64,000 nucleotides of DNA from Streptomyces sp. 1331.2. Lineage in GTDB: Bacteria > Actinomycetota > Actinomycetes > Streptomycetales > Streptomycetaceae. Position numbers and translations under genes: made by a program. The notes beneath the pieces were generated by a model. It saw only the letters and a program-made list of their open reading frames with translations, ran no database searches and was not told the DNA's origin. Below, piece after piece: positions 54,154 through 62,255 of the stretch. How positions within the stretch are numbered: position 1 is the first letter of the stretch; each line of letters starts with the position of its first letter. The DNA lies in contig NZ_OBMJ01000001.1 in the NCBI RefSeq assembly GCF_900199205.1, positions 5,945,001 through 6,009,000 of the forward strand. Reading direction: 5' to 3'.

Positions 54154-54183
54154 TTGCGCACGCACCGTAACGTGACATTGTAC
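54154..54183 (+). promoter_or_regulatory. Promoter of the gntR gene with operator 3 (ACGTGACAT)
   Basis: TTGCGC (54154-54159) and TTGTAC or CATTGT (about 54176-54183) are candidate -35/-10. ACGTGACAT at 54170-54178 overlaps the -10 and differs from operator 1 at one base. It suggests autoregulation. Confidence 0.5.
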
Positions 54184-54215
54184 GCTGGGGTTCTGCACCC
54201 ACCCGGAGGAACACC

Positions 54216-54926
54216 ATGGCCGACCTCAAATCCCGCACCCTGATCTCCGTCCAGGAGCGGCTTCGCGACCAGGTCGCCCACGCACTCCGGGCCGCCCTGA
54301 TCTCCGGCGAACTGCGCCCCGGCGTCGTGTACTCGGCACCCGCCCTCGCTGCCGACTTCGGCGTCTCCGCCACGCCGGTCCGCGAGGCCATGCTCGACCT
54401 CGCCCGCGAAGGCCTGGTCGAAGCCGTCCGCAACAAGGGCTTCCGGGTCACCGAGCTCACCGAGCGAGACCTGGACGACTACACCGAGATCCGCGCCCTG
54501 ATCGAGGTCCCGACCGTCGGCCGGGTCACCCGCGCGGCGAGCAAGGACCAGCTGGAGCGGCTGCGCCCGCAGGCCGAGGCGATCGTCGCCGCCGCCCGCA
54601 AGCACGACCTGATCGGCTACCTGGAGGCCGACCGGCAGTTCCACCTCGACCTGCTCGGCCTGGCCGGCAACGCGCGGCTGGTCGACGTGGTCGGCGACCT
54701 GCGCAAGCGGTCCCGGCTGTACGGGCTGAACCGGCTGGACGAGCGCGGCGAGCTGGTGTCCTCGGCGGAGGAGCACCTGGAGCTGCTGGACCTGATGATC
54801 TCCGGCGACGCGGAGGCGGCCGAGGCCTGCATGACCCGCCACCTCAGCCACGTCCGCTCGCTGTGGGCCGGCCAGGACGAGGCGGCGGAAGCGGACCGCC
54901 CGGCCCTGCGGCTGCGGGCCCGGTAG
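54216..54926 (+). CDS. GntR-family regulator, FCD (FadR) type
   Basis: A 236-residue transcription factor. The winged helix (about 10-75) reads QVAHALRAALISGELRPG and FGVSATPVREAMLDLAREGLVEAVRNKGFRV. The C-terminal FCD domain (about 85-220) is all helical and carries the metal/ligand residues Asp and His (DRQFHLDLLGLAGN; EEHLELLDLM). Related regulators control proline- and hydroxyproline-catabolic operons. Its own promoter and those at 43.8, 46.8 and 62.2 kb share a similar 9-mer, so this is the best candidate to control them. CGGAGGA lies about 6 nt before the ATG. Confidence 0.9.
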   Translation: MADLKSRTLISVQERLRDQVAHALRAALISGELRPGVVYSAPALAADFGVSATPVREAMLDLAREGLVEAVRNKGFRVTELTERDLDDYTEIRALIEVPTVGRVTRAASKDQLERLRPQAEAIVAAARKHDLIGYLEADRQFHLDLLGLAGNARLVDVVGDLRKRSRLYGLNRLDERGELVSSAEEHLELLDLMISGDAEAAEACMTRHLSHVRSLWAGQDEAAEADRPALRLRAR

Positions 54927-55026
54927 GGGCTTGAACCGCCCCTTCGGGTGAATACGGAGGATCGGGCGTCGGGGGTGCCCGGGTCCTACGTTGACGGTCC
55001 CGACATCGGCAGTCAGGAGGAATTCC

Positions 55027-55623
55027 GTGTCCGCCGCAGCAGTGGAAGAGCCCATGGAGCAGCCGACGCTGCTCGAAGCCGCCGAGCTGATCTCCAACCA
55101 GTTCGCCGGGCACCGGGTCGAGATCGTCGGGAGCCAGATCACCGTGACGCCACTGCCGAAGGCTTCGCACGGCAAGTCGCTGAGCCGCCTCATGCGGGTG
55201 CTGTTCGCGGCCGGCCTCGACGGGGACGAGGTCGACGTCCTGCAGAACGTCGGGATCTGGTTGCCGACTGGGCCATCGGACTATGCCGTGCCCGATCTGT
55301 CGATCGCTGACTCCGACATCGATGACCACCTGATCGAGTACAACTGTTACGACCCAGCGGTCTTCCGTCTCGTACTGGAGGTCACCTCATCGAACCTGAG
55401 CGATGATCTGAAGCGGAAACCCACCGTGTACGCCACGGCCGGGGTACCCGTTTACGTCATCGTGGACCGCACGAACCAGCGCGTCATGGTGCTGACCGAG
55501 CCGCAGGACGACGAGTACCGCGTGCACGCCGTCCACCACCGGGGTCAGTCGTTCACCTTGCCGGAGTCGATCGGAGCGCCGGTGACGCTCGCGGTGGACG
55601 ACGTGCTTGCCGCCAAGAAGTAG
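55027..55623 (+). CDS. Uma2 family (DUF820) nuclease-fold protein
   Basis: A 198-residue protein of the Uma2/DUF820 family, which has a restriction-endonuclease-like PD-(D/E)XK fold. The putative site is visible: VPDLSIAD (Asp), FRLVLEVTSSN (Glu), LKRKPTVYATAGVPVYVIVD (Lys and core). Numerous paralogues exist in streptomycetes and no biological target is established. GTG at 55027 has AGGAGGA 5 nt upstream. The base composition in its second half is a little less GC-rich than its neighbours, which fits a mobile accessory gene. Its stop is 1 bp from the ABC ATPase stop. Confidence 0.85.
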   Translation: MSAAAVEEPMEQPTLLEAAELISNQFAGHRVEIVGSQITVTPLPKASHGKSLSRLMRVLFAAGLDGDEVDVLQNVGIWLPTGPSDYAVPDLSIADSDIDDHLIEYNCYDPAVFRLVLEVTSSNLSDDLKRKPTVYATAGVPVYVIVDRTNQRVMVLTEPQDDEYRVHAVHHRGQSFTLPESIGAPVTLAVDDVLAAKK

Positions 55624-55624
55624 C

Positions 55625-56305
55625 TCAGACCGCTGACAGCACCGTCAGCCTTCCGTCGTGGACTTCGGCGATCCGGTCGACGGCGGTGAGGTGGGTGCGG
55701 TCGTGGGTGACCAGGATGGTCGCCGTGGCGCGGCGGTGGGTGAGGTCGGTGATCAAGTCCAGGACGGCGGCGCCGCGTTCGTGGTCGAGGGCGCTGGTGG
55801 GCTCGTCCACGAGCAGGACCGTGGGGTCGTTCATCAGGGCGCGGGCGATGTTGATGCGTTGACGCTGGCCGCCGGAGAGCTGGTGCGGGCGACGGGCGGC
55901 CTGGTCGCGCAGGCCGACGGCGTCCAGCAGGTCCAGGGCGCGGGGGAGGGCTGCGCGCGGGGGACGGCCGTCGAGGTGGGCCATCACCTGGAGTTGTTCG
56001 ACGGCGGTGAGCGAGGGCAGCAGGTTGGGCTGCTGGAAGACGATGCCGATCCGGGTGCGGCGCAGGGCGGTGAGTTCGGCGCGGCCGAGGTCGGCGGTGT
56101 CGGTGCCGTCGATGACGACGTGCCCGGAGTCCGGGGTGATCAGGGTGGCGGCCACCGCCAGCAGGCTGGACTTGCCGGAGCCGGACGGGCCGACGACGGC
56201 GGTGACGGAGCCCTTGGGGACGGTCAGCGAGACCTGGTCGAGGGCGGTGAGCCGGTCGTCGCCGTCCGGGTAGGTGAGCGTGATGCGGTCGAGGTGCAGA
56301 GTCAT
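55625..56305 (-). CDS. ABC transporter ATPase, MacB/LolD type
   Basis: A 226-residue nucleotide-binding subunit. Walker A GPSGSGKSS, Q-loop FQQPNLLPSLT, signature LSGGQRQRINIARAL, Walker B VLLVDEPTSALD and H-loop VTHDR are all intact. It belongs to the group that powers FtsX-like permeases (lipoprotein release, antimicrobial peptide or macrolide export). The ATG overlaps the permease stop by 4 bp (ATGA), so the pair is co-translated; the expected complex is ATPase2-permease2. Confidence 0.93.
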   Translation of the reverse strand: MTLHLDRITLTYPDGDDRLTALDQVSLTVPKGSVTAVVGPSGSGKSSLLAVAATLITPDSGHVVIDGTDTADLGRAELTALRRTRIGIVFQQPNLLPSLTAVEQLQVMAHLDGRPPRAALPRALDLLDAVGLRDQAARRPHQLSGGQRQRINIARALMNDPTVLLVDEPTSALDHERGAAVLDLITDLTHRRATATILVTHDRTHLTAVDRIAEVHDGRLTVLSAV

Positions 56306-57378
56306 CGTGCGCTCCCCAGAGCGGTCAGCGGGTCGACGGAGGTGATCCGGCGGATGGACAGGGCCGCGCCGACCGCGCCGAGGGCGATCATGACGACGGC
56401 GGGCAGCAGGACGGTCGGGGCGTCCAGGACGAAGGGGACGGCGGAGCCGATCAGCGCGCCGAAGCCGGCCGCGATCGCGGTGCCGACGGCCGTACCGAGC
56501 ACCAGCAGCAGCACCGCCTGGCCGAGGGCGTCGCGCAGCAGGTAGCGGGTGGAGGCGCCGAGCGCCTTGAGGACGGCGATGTCGCCGCTGCGCTGGATCG
56601 TCCAGACGGTGAAGAACGCGCCGATCACCAGCGCGGAGATGGCGAACAGGAAGCCGCGCATCAGCTGGAGGGAGCCGTTCTCCGAGGTGTAGGAGCCGAT
56701 CGCGGCGAGGGCGTCGTCGCGGGTGCGGCTCTCGGTGCCGTGGCGGGCGTCGGCGGCGGCGAGGTCGGCGCCCTTCGCCGTGGTCAGGGCGATGACGGTG
56801 GCGTGGCCGGCGCCGCCCGGGGCGAGCTGCTGCCAGTCGGTGAGGCTGGTCCAGATCACCGGGGTGTGGCTGTACGCGGCGTCGCCGTCGACGGCGGCGA
56901 CCCGCAGCGGGTGCCCGGCGAGGGTGAGATCGGCGCCGGGAGTGAGGCCGCCCAGGTTCTCGGCGGCGGTCTTCGACAGCACGGCCCGGCCGGGGGCGAT
57001 CCGGCTGCCCTGGGGGGCCAGCCCGGAGCCGTCCGGCACGCCGAAGGCGGAGAGGGCGGCGGTGCGCTTTCCGGCGGCGGCCTTGGTGGTGGTGATGCCG
57101 AGCGGCTGGGCGGAGGTGACGTCGGGCTCGCGGGCCCAGGCCTGCCACTGGTCGGGCGTGACCTGGGAGTCGGTGAAGGAAAGCTTCTGCCCGTCGGCCG
57201 GCCGGCCGAACACCAGGTGGTCGGCGGGCAGGCCGGTGATCGCGGAAATGTTCTGCCGGCCGAGCCCGGCGGTCAGCCCCGACAGCAGGCCGACCAGCAC
57301 GGTGATCAGCACGATGACGGTTCCCATCAGGGCGAACCGCCCCTTGGCGAACCCCAGGTCCCTCCAGGCGACGAACAC
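56302..57378 (-). CDS. FtsX-like ABC permease
   Basis: A 358-residue membrane subunit: transmembrane helix 1 (about 15-40), a large extracellular MacB-like domain (about 45-245), then three helices (about 255-350) with an FtsX-domain loop (IQRSGDIAVLKALGAS). It partners the ATPase downstream. The start is the GTG at 57378 with GAGGAAGG 5 nt before it; the frame runs open to 57510 but without a site. It is divergent from a histidine kinase, a layout typical of stress-sensing systems where the two-component pair controls the exporter. Confidence 0.9.
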   Translation of the reverse strand: MFVAWRDLGFAKGRFALMGTVIVLITVLVGLLSGLTAGLGRQNISAITGLPADHLVFGRPADGQKLSFTDSQVTPDQWQAWAREPDVTSAQPLGITTTKAAAGKRTAALSAFGVPDGSGLAPQGSRIAPGRAVLSKTAAENLGGLTPGADLTLAGHPLRVAAVDGDAAYSHTPVIWTSLTDWQQLAPGGAGHATVIALTTAKGADLAAADARHGTESRTRDDALAAIGSYTSENGSLQLMRGFLFAISALVIGAFFTVWTIQRSGDIAVLKALGASTRYLLRDALGQAVLLLVLGTAVGTAIAAGFGALIGSAVPFVLDAPTVLLPAVVMIALGAVGAALSIRRITSVDPLTALGSAR

Positions 57379-57545
57379 GGTGGCCTTCCTCTGCACGGGT
57401 GTCTGCCGGACACGGTGTTTCCGACGCTCCCACCGTCGCGGACCGCCGGGCTCCGGGGCATCGCGCCGCGGATTGCATCCTGGGCATCGAAGGGCAGAAG
57501 CGGAGCTCAACCTTTTGATTGATGCCGGGGCCGGTGGGCGGAACT

Positions 57546-57551
57546 TAGGCT
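57546..57551 (+). promoter_or_regulatory. -10 box of a probable leaderless kinase transcript
   Basis: TAGGCT ends 6 nt before the ATG at 57558. GGAGGG lies between, but it touches the ATG, too close to act as a ribosome binding site. Confidence 0.5.
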
Positions 57552-57557
57552 GGAGGG

Positions 57558-58805
57558 ATGGCGACCGAACGATCCCGCACCACCCCCGTCGCCCGCGTCC
57601 TCCAGGTCTGCCTGCACCTGCTCGTGGCGGGCCTGCTCGTGCTCGCCGTCGCCCGGTCCGTCCTCGCCGGCGGTACCGGGCCCGGCGGCGATCCGGCCGC
57701 CGTCGCCGCCGCGGCCACCGCGATGGGAGCCGCCTACGCCGTCGGGCCGCAGCTGGCCGCCGTCCGCCGCTCGCGCCGGGCGGCCGCGCTCTGGCTGGCC
57801 CTGCTCGGGGTCACCTGGGCGGGCGTGCTGCTCGCCACCCAGGACGGGGTCTGGCTGGCCTTCCCGCTGTACTTCCTGGAACTGCACCTGCTCGGGCGGC
57901 GCGGCGGGCCGGTGGCCGTCGCCCTGACCGCCGCCGGGGCGATCGCCGCGTGGTCCTGGCACCAGCACAGCTTCAGCCTCGCCGCCTCGATCGGGCCCGC
58001 GCTCGGCGCGGCCGTCGCCACCGCCACCGTGCTCGGCTACCAGGCGCTGTACCGGGAGAGCGAGCAGCGGCGCCGACTCATCGACGAACTCACCGCCGCC
58101 CGCGCCGACCTCGCCGCCGCCCACCACACGGCCGGAGTGCTCGCCGAACGCGAGCGCCTGGCCCGGGAGATCCACGACACCCTGGCGCAGAGCCTCAGCT
58201 CCATCCAGCTGCTGCTGCGGGCGGCCCAGCGGGCCCTGCCCGAGCGTACCGAGGCCGCCGCCGGGTACGTCGAGCAGGCGCGGCAGGCCGCCCAGGACAA
58301 CCTGGACGAGGCCCGGCGGTTCGTCCGCGCGCTCACCCCGCCCGCGCTGGACGGCGACTCGCTGCCGGTCGCGCTGGAGCGGCTGTGCGCGACGACGACG
58401 GCGCAGTCCGGCCTGCCGGTGAAGCTGCACCTCTCCGGTGACCCGGTGCGGCTGCCGGCGGCGCAGGAGGTGGCGCTGCTGCGGATCGCGCAGTCGGCGC
58501 TCGGCAACACCGTGCGGCACGCGCAGGCCGCGCGGGCCGAGGTGACACTCAGCTACATGGAGGGCGAGGTGGCGCTGGACGTGTTCGACGACGGGGCCGG
58601 GTTCGATCCGGCGGCGGTCGCGGGCCGCGCGGGCGGGGACGGGGGGTTCGGGCTGCCCTCGATGCGGGCCAGGGCCCGGGCGCTCGGCGGGAGCTTCACG
58701 GTGGAGTCGGCGCCGGGGGAGGGCACGGCGGTCGCGGTGCAGCTGCCGGTCGGCGCGGTCGGGCCGGGCGGGCTCGAAGCTCCCAGCCCGGAGGTGGCGC
58801 CGTGA
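57558..58805 (+). CDS. Sensor histidine kinase, HisKA_3 type
   Basis: A 415-residue membrane kinase with about five N-terminal transmembrane helices (residues 12-165) and no large external domain, so it probably senses the membrane or uses a partner. A short coiled segment (ESEQRRRLIDELTAARADLAAAH) leads to the HisKA_3 dimerisation helix with phospho-acceptor His206 (REIHDTLAQSLSSIQ). The C-terminal ATPase domain has an N-box-like IAQSALGNTVRHAQA and G-box VFDDGAGFDP. It overlaps the response regulator start by 4 bp and is divergent from the ABC transporter it may control. Confidence 0.92.
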   Translation: MATERSRTTPVARVLQVCLHLLVAGLLVLAVARSVLAGGTGPGGDPAAVAAAATAMGAAYAVGPQLAAVRRSRRAAALWLALLGVTWAGVLLATQDGVWLAFPLYFLELHLLGRRGGPVAVALTAAGAIAAWSWHQHSFSLAASIGPALGAAVATATVLGYQALYRESEQRRRLIDELTAARADLAAAHHTAGVLAERERLAREIHDTLAQSLSSIQLLLRAAQRALPERTEAAAGYVEQARQAAQDNLDEARRFVRALTPPALDGDSLPVALERLCATTTAQSGLPVKLHLSGDPVRLPAAQEVALLRIAQSALGNTVRHAQAARAEVTLSYMEGEVALDVFDDGAGFDPAAVAGRAGGDGGFGLPSMRARARALGGSFTVESAPGEGTAVAVQLPVGAVGPGGLEAPSPEVAP

Positions 58806-59434
58806 TCCGGCTGCTGATCGCCGACGACCACCCGGTGGTGCGGGCCGGGCTGCGCGCCGTGCTGGAGAGCGAGCCGGACTTCACCATCGTCGCGGAGGCC
58901 GCGACCGCCGAGCGGGCCGTCGAACTGGCAGCCGGGCCGGAGGTCGACGTGGTGCTGATGGACCTGCAGTTCGGGCCCGGCTCGGCGATGAACGGGGCGC
59001 AGGCCACCGCCGCGATCACCGCCCGGGCGGGCGCGCCGCGGGTGCTGGTCGTCACCACGTACGACACCGACGCCGACACCCTGCCCGCGCTGGAGGCCGG
59101 TGCGACCGGCTACCTGCTGAAGGACGCGCCGCCGGAGGAACTGGCGCAGGCCGTCCGGGCCGCCGCGGCCGGACGCTCGGCCCTGGCGCCCAGCGTCGCC
59201 GACCGGCTGCTGGAGCGGATGCGGACGCCCGCGGCGGCGCTCAGCGCGCGGGAGACCGAGGTGCTGGGGCTGGTCGCGGACGGGCTGACCAACCAGCAGA
59301 TCAGCCAGCGGCTGCACCTGAGCCAGGCCACCGTGAAGTCCCATCTGGTGCACATCTACACCAAGTTGGGGGTGGACTCGCGTACGGCGGCGGTGCGGGA
59401 GGCGCGCGGGCGGGGGTTGATCCGCCGCGCGTAG
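58802..59434 (+). CDS. NarL/LuxR-type response regulator
   Basis: A 210-residue regulator paired with the preceding kinase (start GTGA overlap). The receiver holds the acidic pair in LLIADDHPVV, phospho-acceptor Asp54 (VLMDLQF), Thr in VVTTYD and Lys in YLLKDAPP. The LuxR DNA-binding domain (about 148-205) reads LSARETEVLGLVADGLTNQQISQRLHLSQATVKSHLVHIYTKLGV. It is likely to act on the divergent ABC exporter promoter. Confidence 0.93.
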   Translation: MIRLLIADDHPVVRAGLRAVLESEPDFTIVAEAATAERAVELAAGPEVDVVLMDLQFGPGSAMNGAQATAAITARAGAPRVLVVTTYDTDADTLPALEAGATGYLLKDAPPEELAQAVRAAAAGRSALAPSVADRLLERMRTPAAALSARETEVLGLVADGLTNQQISQRLHLSQATVKSHLVHIYTKLGVDSRTAAVREARGRGLIRRA

Positions 59435-59478
59435 GCTGAGGACGCCGTCCGTACCCGCAGCAGCGTGAGGAGCCACCG

Positions 59479-60507
59479 ATGGCCGTCCGTCCCGCCCTCG
59501 AAACGCTCGCCGTGCCGGTGATCGCCGCGCCCATGGCGGGCGGCGCCTCCACGCCGGAACTCGCGGCCGCGGTGAACCGGGCCGGCGGGCTGGGGTTCCT
59601 CGCGGCGGGGTACCGCAGCGCCGCGGCGATGGTCGAACAGATCGCGCTGCTGCGGAAGTCGACCGAACGGCCGTACGGGGTGAACCTCTTCGTCCCCGCC
59701 CCTCCTGGGGACGGGGAGGCGGTGGCCGCCTACCGCGAGCGGCTGCGGCCCGAGGCCGAACGGTGGGGGGTGGAGCTGCCGGCCGAGATCGGGCCGGACC
59801 GGGACGACTGGGACGCCAAGCTCGCCGCGCTGCTCGCCGACCCGGTGCCGGTGGTCTCGTACACCTTCGGGCTGCCGACGGCGGAGGAGGCGGCCGCGTT
59901 CCGGGCGGCCGGGACGCTGCAGGTGGGGACCGTCACCACGCCCGAGGAGGCGCGGGCGGCAGAGGCGGCCGGGATGGACGCGCTGTGCGTGCAGGGCCCG
60001 GAGGCGGGGGGCCACCGGGCCACCCACCGCGCCGCGGACCTGCCGGGGGAGCTGCCGCTGCTCCGACTGCTGCCCGCGGTACGGGCGGTGACGGCGCTGC
60101 CGCTGATCGCCGCCGGCGGCCTCGGGGACGGCGCGGCGATCGCGGCGGCGTTGCGGGCCGGGGCGGTCGCGGTGCAGCTGGGGACGGCGCTGCTGCGCTC
60201 GGACGAGTCCGGCGCCTCGGCCGCCCACCGGGCGGCGCTCACCGAACTCCCGGAGACCACCGTCACCCGCGCCTTCACCGGCCGCCCCGCCCGCGGCCTG
60301 CGCAACGCCTTCATCGACCGCCATGGCCCGTACGCCCCGCCCGCCTACCCCGAGGTTCACCACCTCACTGCCCCCCTGCGGGCCGCTGCCGCCCGCCGCG
60401 GAGACACCACCGCCATGCACCTCTGGGCCGGCACGGCCCACCACCTGGCCCGCTCCGGCCCGGCGGAGCAGATCGTCGCGGACCTGTGGAGCAGCGCGCG
60501 GGGGTAG
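59479..60507 (+). CDS. Nitronate monooxygenase family flavoprotein
   Basis: A 342-residue FMN enzyme of the NMO/2-nitropropane-dioxygenase family. Landmarks: VIAAPMAGGASTPELAAAVNRAGGLGF at the start (FMN phosphate side), LPTAEEAAAFRAAGTLQVGTV, ALCVQGPEAGGHRATHR with the conserved His, and LIAAGGLGDGAAIAAALRAGAVAVQLGTALL, a canonical FMN loop. It should oxidise nitronates such as propionate-3-nitronate. It is in the same direction as the two-component pair after 44 bp but need not be functionally linked. Confidence 0.9.
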   Translation: MAVRPALETLAVPVIAAPMAGGASTPELAAAVNRAGGLGFLAAGYRSAAAMVEQIALLRKSTERPYGVNLFVPAPPGDGEAVAAYRERLRPEAERWGVELPAEIGPDRDDWDAKLAALLADPVPVVSYTFGLPTAEEAAAFRAAGTLQVGTVTTPEEARAAEAAGMDALCVQGPEAGGHRATHRAADLPGELPLLRLLPAVRAVTALPLIAAGGLGDGAAIAAALRAGAVAVQLGTALLRSDESGASAAHRAALTELPETTVTRAFTGRPARGLRNAFIDRHGPYAPPAYPEVHHLTAPLRAAAARRGDTTAMHLWAGTAHHLARSGPAEQIVADLWSSARG

Positions 60508-60536
60508 AGCGCCCGGCGCGCGCCGGGCGGGGCGCG

Positions 60537-60613
60537 TTGTCGCTCGCAGGGACAACCTGCGGGCGTACGCCGCGGCCATCGGCGGCGAGGTCGAAGTCAC
60601 CGAGGTGGCCTGA
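60537..60613 (+). pseudogene. 3' remnant of a XRE-type HTH (antitoxin-like) gene
   Basis: Only about 24 codons read sensibly (RRDNLRAYAAAIGGEVEVTEVA-stop). They match the C-terminal end of XRE-family HTH proteins of toxin-antitoxin type (an LRxYxxAxGGExE motif). No HTH helices or start are present upstream; the frame there is the 3' shadow of the nitronate monooxygenase. I read it as the tail left after a deletion that joined this sequence to the end of the monooxygenase gene. Confidence 0.6.
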
Positions 60614-60634
60614 TCGTCCGCTCCGGTCCCCTCC

Positions 60635-62089
60635 TCAGCTCAGCAGGGTGGCCATCCAGGACTCGATGGCGTCGGCGGTGCGGGGGAGGGCACTCGACAT
60701 CAGGTGGGCGCCGTCCTGCGTGATGACGAGGTCGTCCTCGATGCGGATGCCGAGACCGCGCAGTTCGGTGGGGAGGGTTTCGTCGTCGGGCTGGAGGTAG
60801 AGGCCGGGCTCGACGGTGAGGACCATGCCTTCCTCCAGGGTGCCGTCGAGGTAGCGGTCGGCGCGGGACTTGGCGCAGTCGTGGTAGTCGAGGCCGAGCA
60901 TGTGGCCGCTGCCGCAGAGCGTGTAGCGGCGGTAGAGGCCGTTGTCCTCGGCGAGGGCCTGTTCGGCGGGGATGCGCAGGACGCCCCAGTCGGCGAGGCC
61001 TTCGGCGATGACCCGCATGGCGGCGCGGTGGAAGTCGCGGAAGCGGGCGCCGGGGCGCAGGGCGGCGATGCCGGCGCTCTGGGCGGCGAGGACGAGGTCG
61101 TAGGCCTGGCGCTGGACGGGGGTGAAGGTGCCGGAGAGCGGGAGGGTGCGGGTGATGTCGGCGGCGTAGAGGGTGTCGGTTTCGACGCCGGCGTCCAGCA
61201 GGAGCAGGGAGTTCGGGTCGAGGGCGCCGTCGTTGCGGATCCAGTGCAGGACGCAGGCGTGGGCGCCGGAGGCGGCGATGGTGGTGTAGGCGGTGCCGTT
61301 GCCCTCGGCGCGGGCGCGCAGGTCGAAGACGCCCTCGATCCAGCGTTCGCCGCGGTGGTGGCGCAGTGCGGTGGGCAGGGCGCGGACGACGTCCTCGAAG
61401 CCGGTGACGGTGTGGTCGACGGCGAGTTGCAGCTGCTCGACCTCCCAGGTGTCCTTGACCAGGCGCAACTCGGAGAGGACGGCGGCGAGTTCGCCGTCCG
61501 AGGCGGTGCCGGCGCCGGGCCGTCCGGTGGCGTCGTCCACCCGCGCGTCGGTGCCGGCCAGGACGCGGGTGGGCGGCTGCGGGCCGGAGAGCAACGTGTC
61601 GAGGTCGTCGAGGTGTTCGGTGCGCACCCCGGTGAGCCGGGCGGCCTCGGCGAGGTCGGGGCGGGAGCCGACCCAGAACTCGCCGTAGCGGCGGTCGCGG
61701 TAGAACTCGCCGCCGTCGCGCGGGGAGCGGGGGCGCAGGTAGAGGACGGGTTCGTGGCCTTCGGGGCCGGCCGGTTCGAGGACGAGGACGTGGTCGGCCT
61801 GGTCCTCGCCGGTGAGTCCGGTGAGCCAGACGTACGCGCTGTGCGGGCGGAAGCGGTGGTCCAGGTCGTTGCAGCGGACCTTGAGCCGGCCGGCCGGGAC
61901 GATCAGCCGTTCGCCGGGGAAGGCGGCGGAGAGGCGGGCGCGGCGGCCGGGGAAGTGGTGGTGGCCGGGGACGCGGAGGTCGGCGGGGAGGGGGGTGGCG
62001 GCCCACTGGGTGCCCATGAAGGCGGCGAGGGCGGGGGAGACCGGGAGGTCGTGACTCCCGGTGTTGAGGCCGGTCGGGGGCGTGGTCAC
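60635..62089 (-). CDS. Xaa-Pro aminopeptidase (M24B, PepP-like)
   Basis: A 484-residue metallopeptidase that removes the N-terminal residue before proline. The pita-bread domain shows all five metal ligands: Asp and Asp (LLLDAGVETDTLYAADITRT), His (GSGHMLGLDYHD), Glu (LTVEPGLYL) and Glu (GIRIEDDLVI). The N-terminal half (about 50-230) is the creatinase-like domain. The GTG at 62089 has AGGAG 7 nt upstream. It is divergent from a peptide-binding lipoprotein and shares its operator-bearing promoter region, which ties proline-peptide cleavage to the hydroxyproline operon. Confidence 0.93.
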   Translation of the reverse strand: MTTPPTGLNTGSHDLPVSPALAAFMGTQWAATPLPADLRVPGHHHFPGRRARLSAAFPGERLIVPAGRLKVRCNDLDHRFRPHSAYVWLTGLTGEDQADHVLVLEPAGPEGHEPVLYLRPRSPRDGGEFYRDRRYGEFWVGSRPDLAEAARLTGVRTEHLDDLDTLLSGPQPPTRVLAGTDARVDDATGRPGAGTASDGELAAVLSELRLVKDTWEVEQLQLAVDHTVTGFEDVVRALPTALRHHRGERWIEGVFDLRARAEGNGTAYTTIAASGAHACVLHWIRNDGALDPNSLLLLDAGVETDTLYAADITRTLPLSGTFTPVQRQAYDLVLAAQSAGIAALRPGARFRDFHRAAMRVIAEGLADWGVLRIPAEQALAEDNGLYRRYTLCGSGHMLGLDYHDCAKSRADRYLDGTLEEGMVLTVEPGLYLQPDDETLPTELRGLGIRIEDDLVITQDGAHLMSSALPRTADAIESWMATLLS

Positions 62090-62172
62090 CGGTGAACTCC
62101 TAGGCGGGGCTGGGGAGATGTGCGGCACGGTCGTGGGCACGGACACAGCTCGGTAACGGGTGGCGTCACCTC

Positions 62173-62202
62173 TTGTGCAGTGCAATTTCACATTACTATG
62201 TT
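62173..62202 (+). promoter_or_regulatory. Divergent promoter region with operator 4
   Basis: Towards the lipoprotein: TTGTGC (62173-62178), an 18-bp spacer and TATGTT (62197-62202). ATTTCACAT (62185-62193) lies in the spacer and matches ATGTCACAT at eight of nine bases; a weaker GGGTCACAC follows at 62205-62213. Confidence 0.5.
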
Positions 62203-62255
62203 ACGGGTCACACAGCGGAGCGGCCGGATCAGGCCCCCCACAGCGGAGTTGCAAC

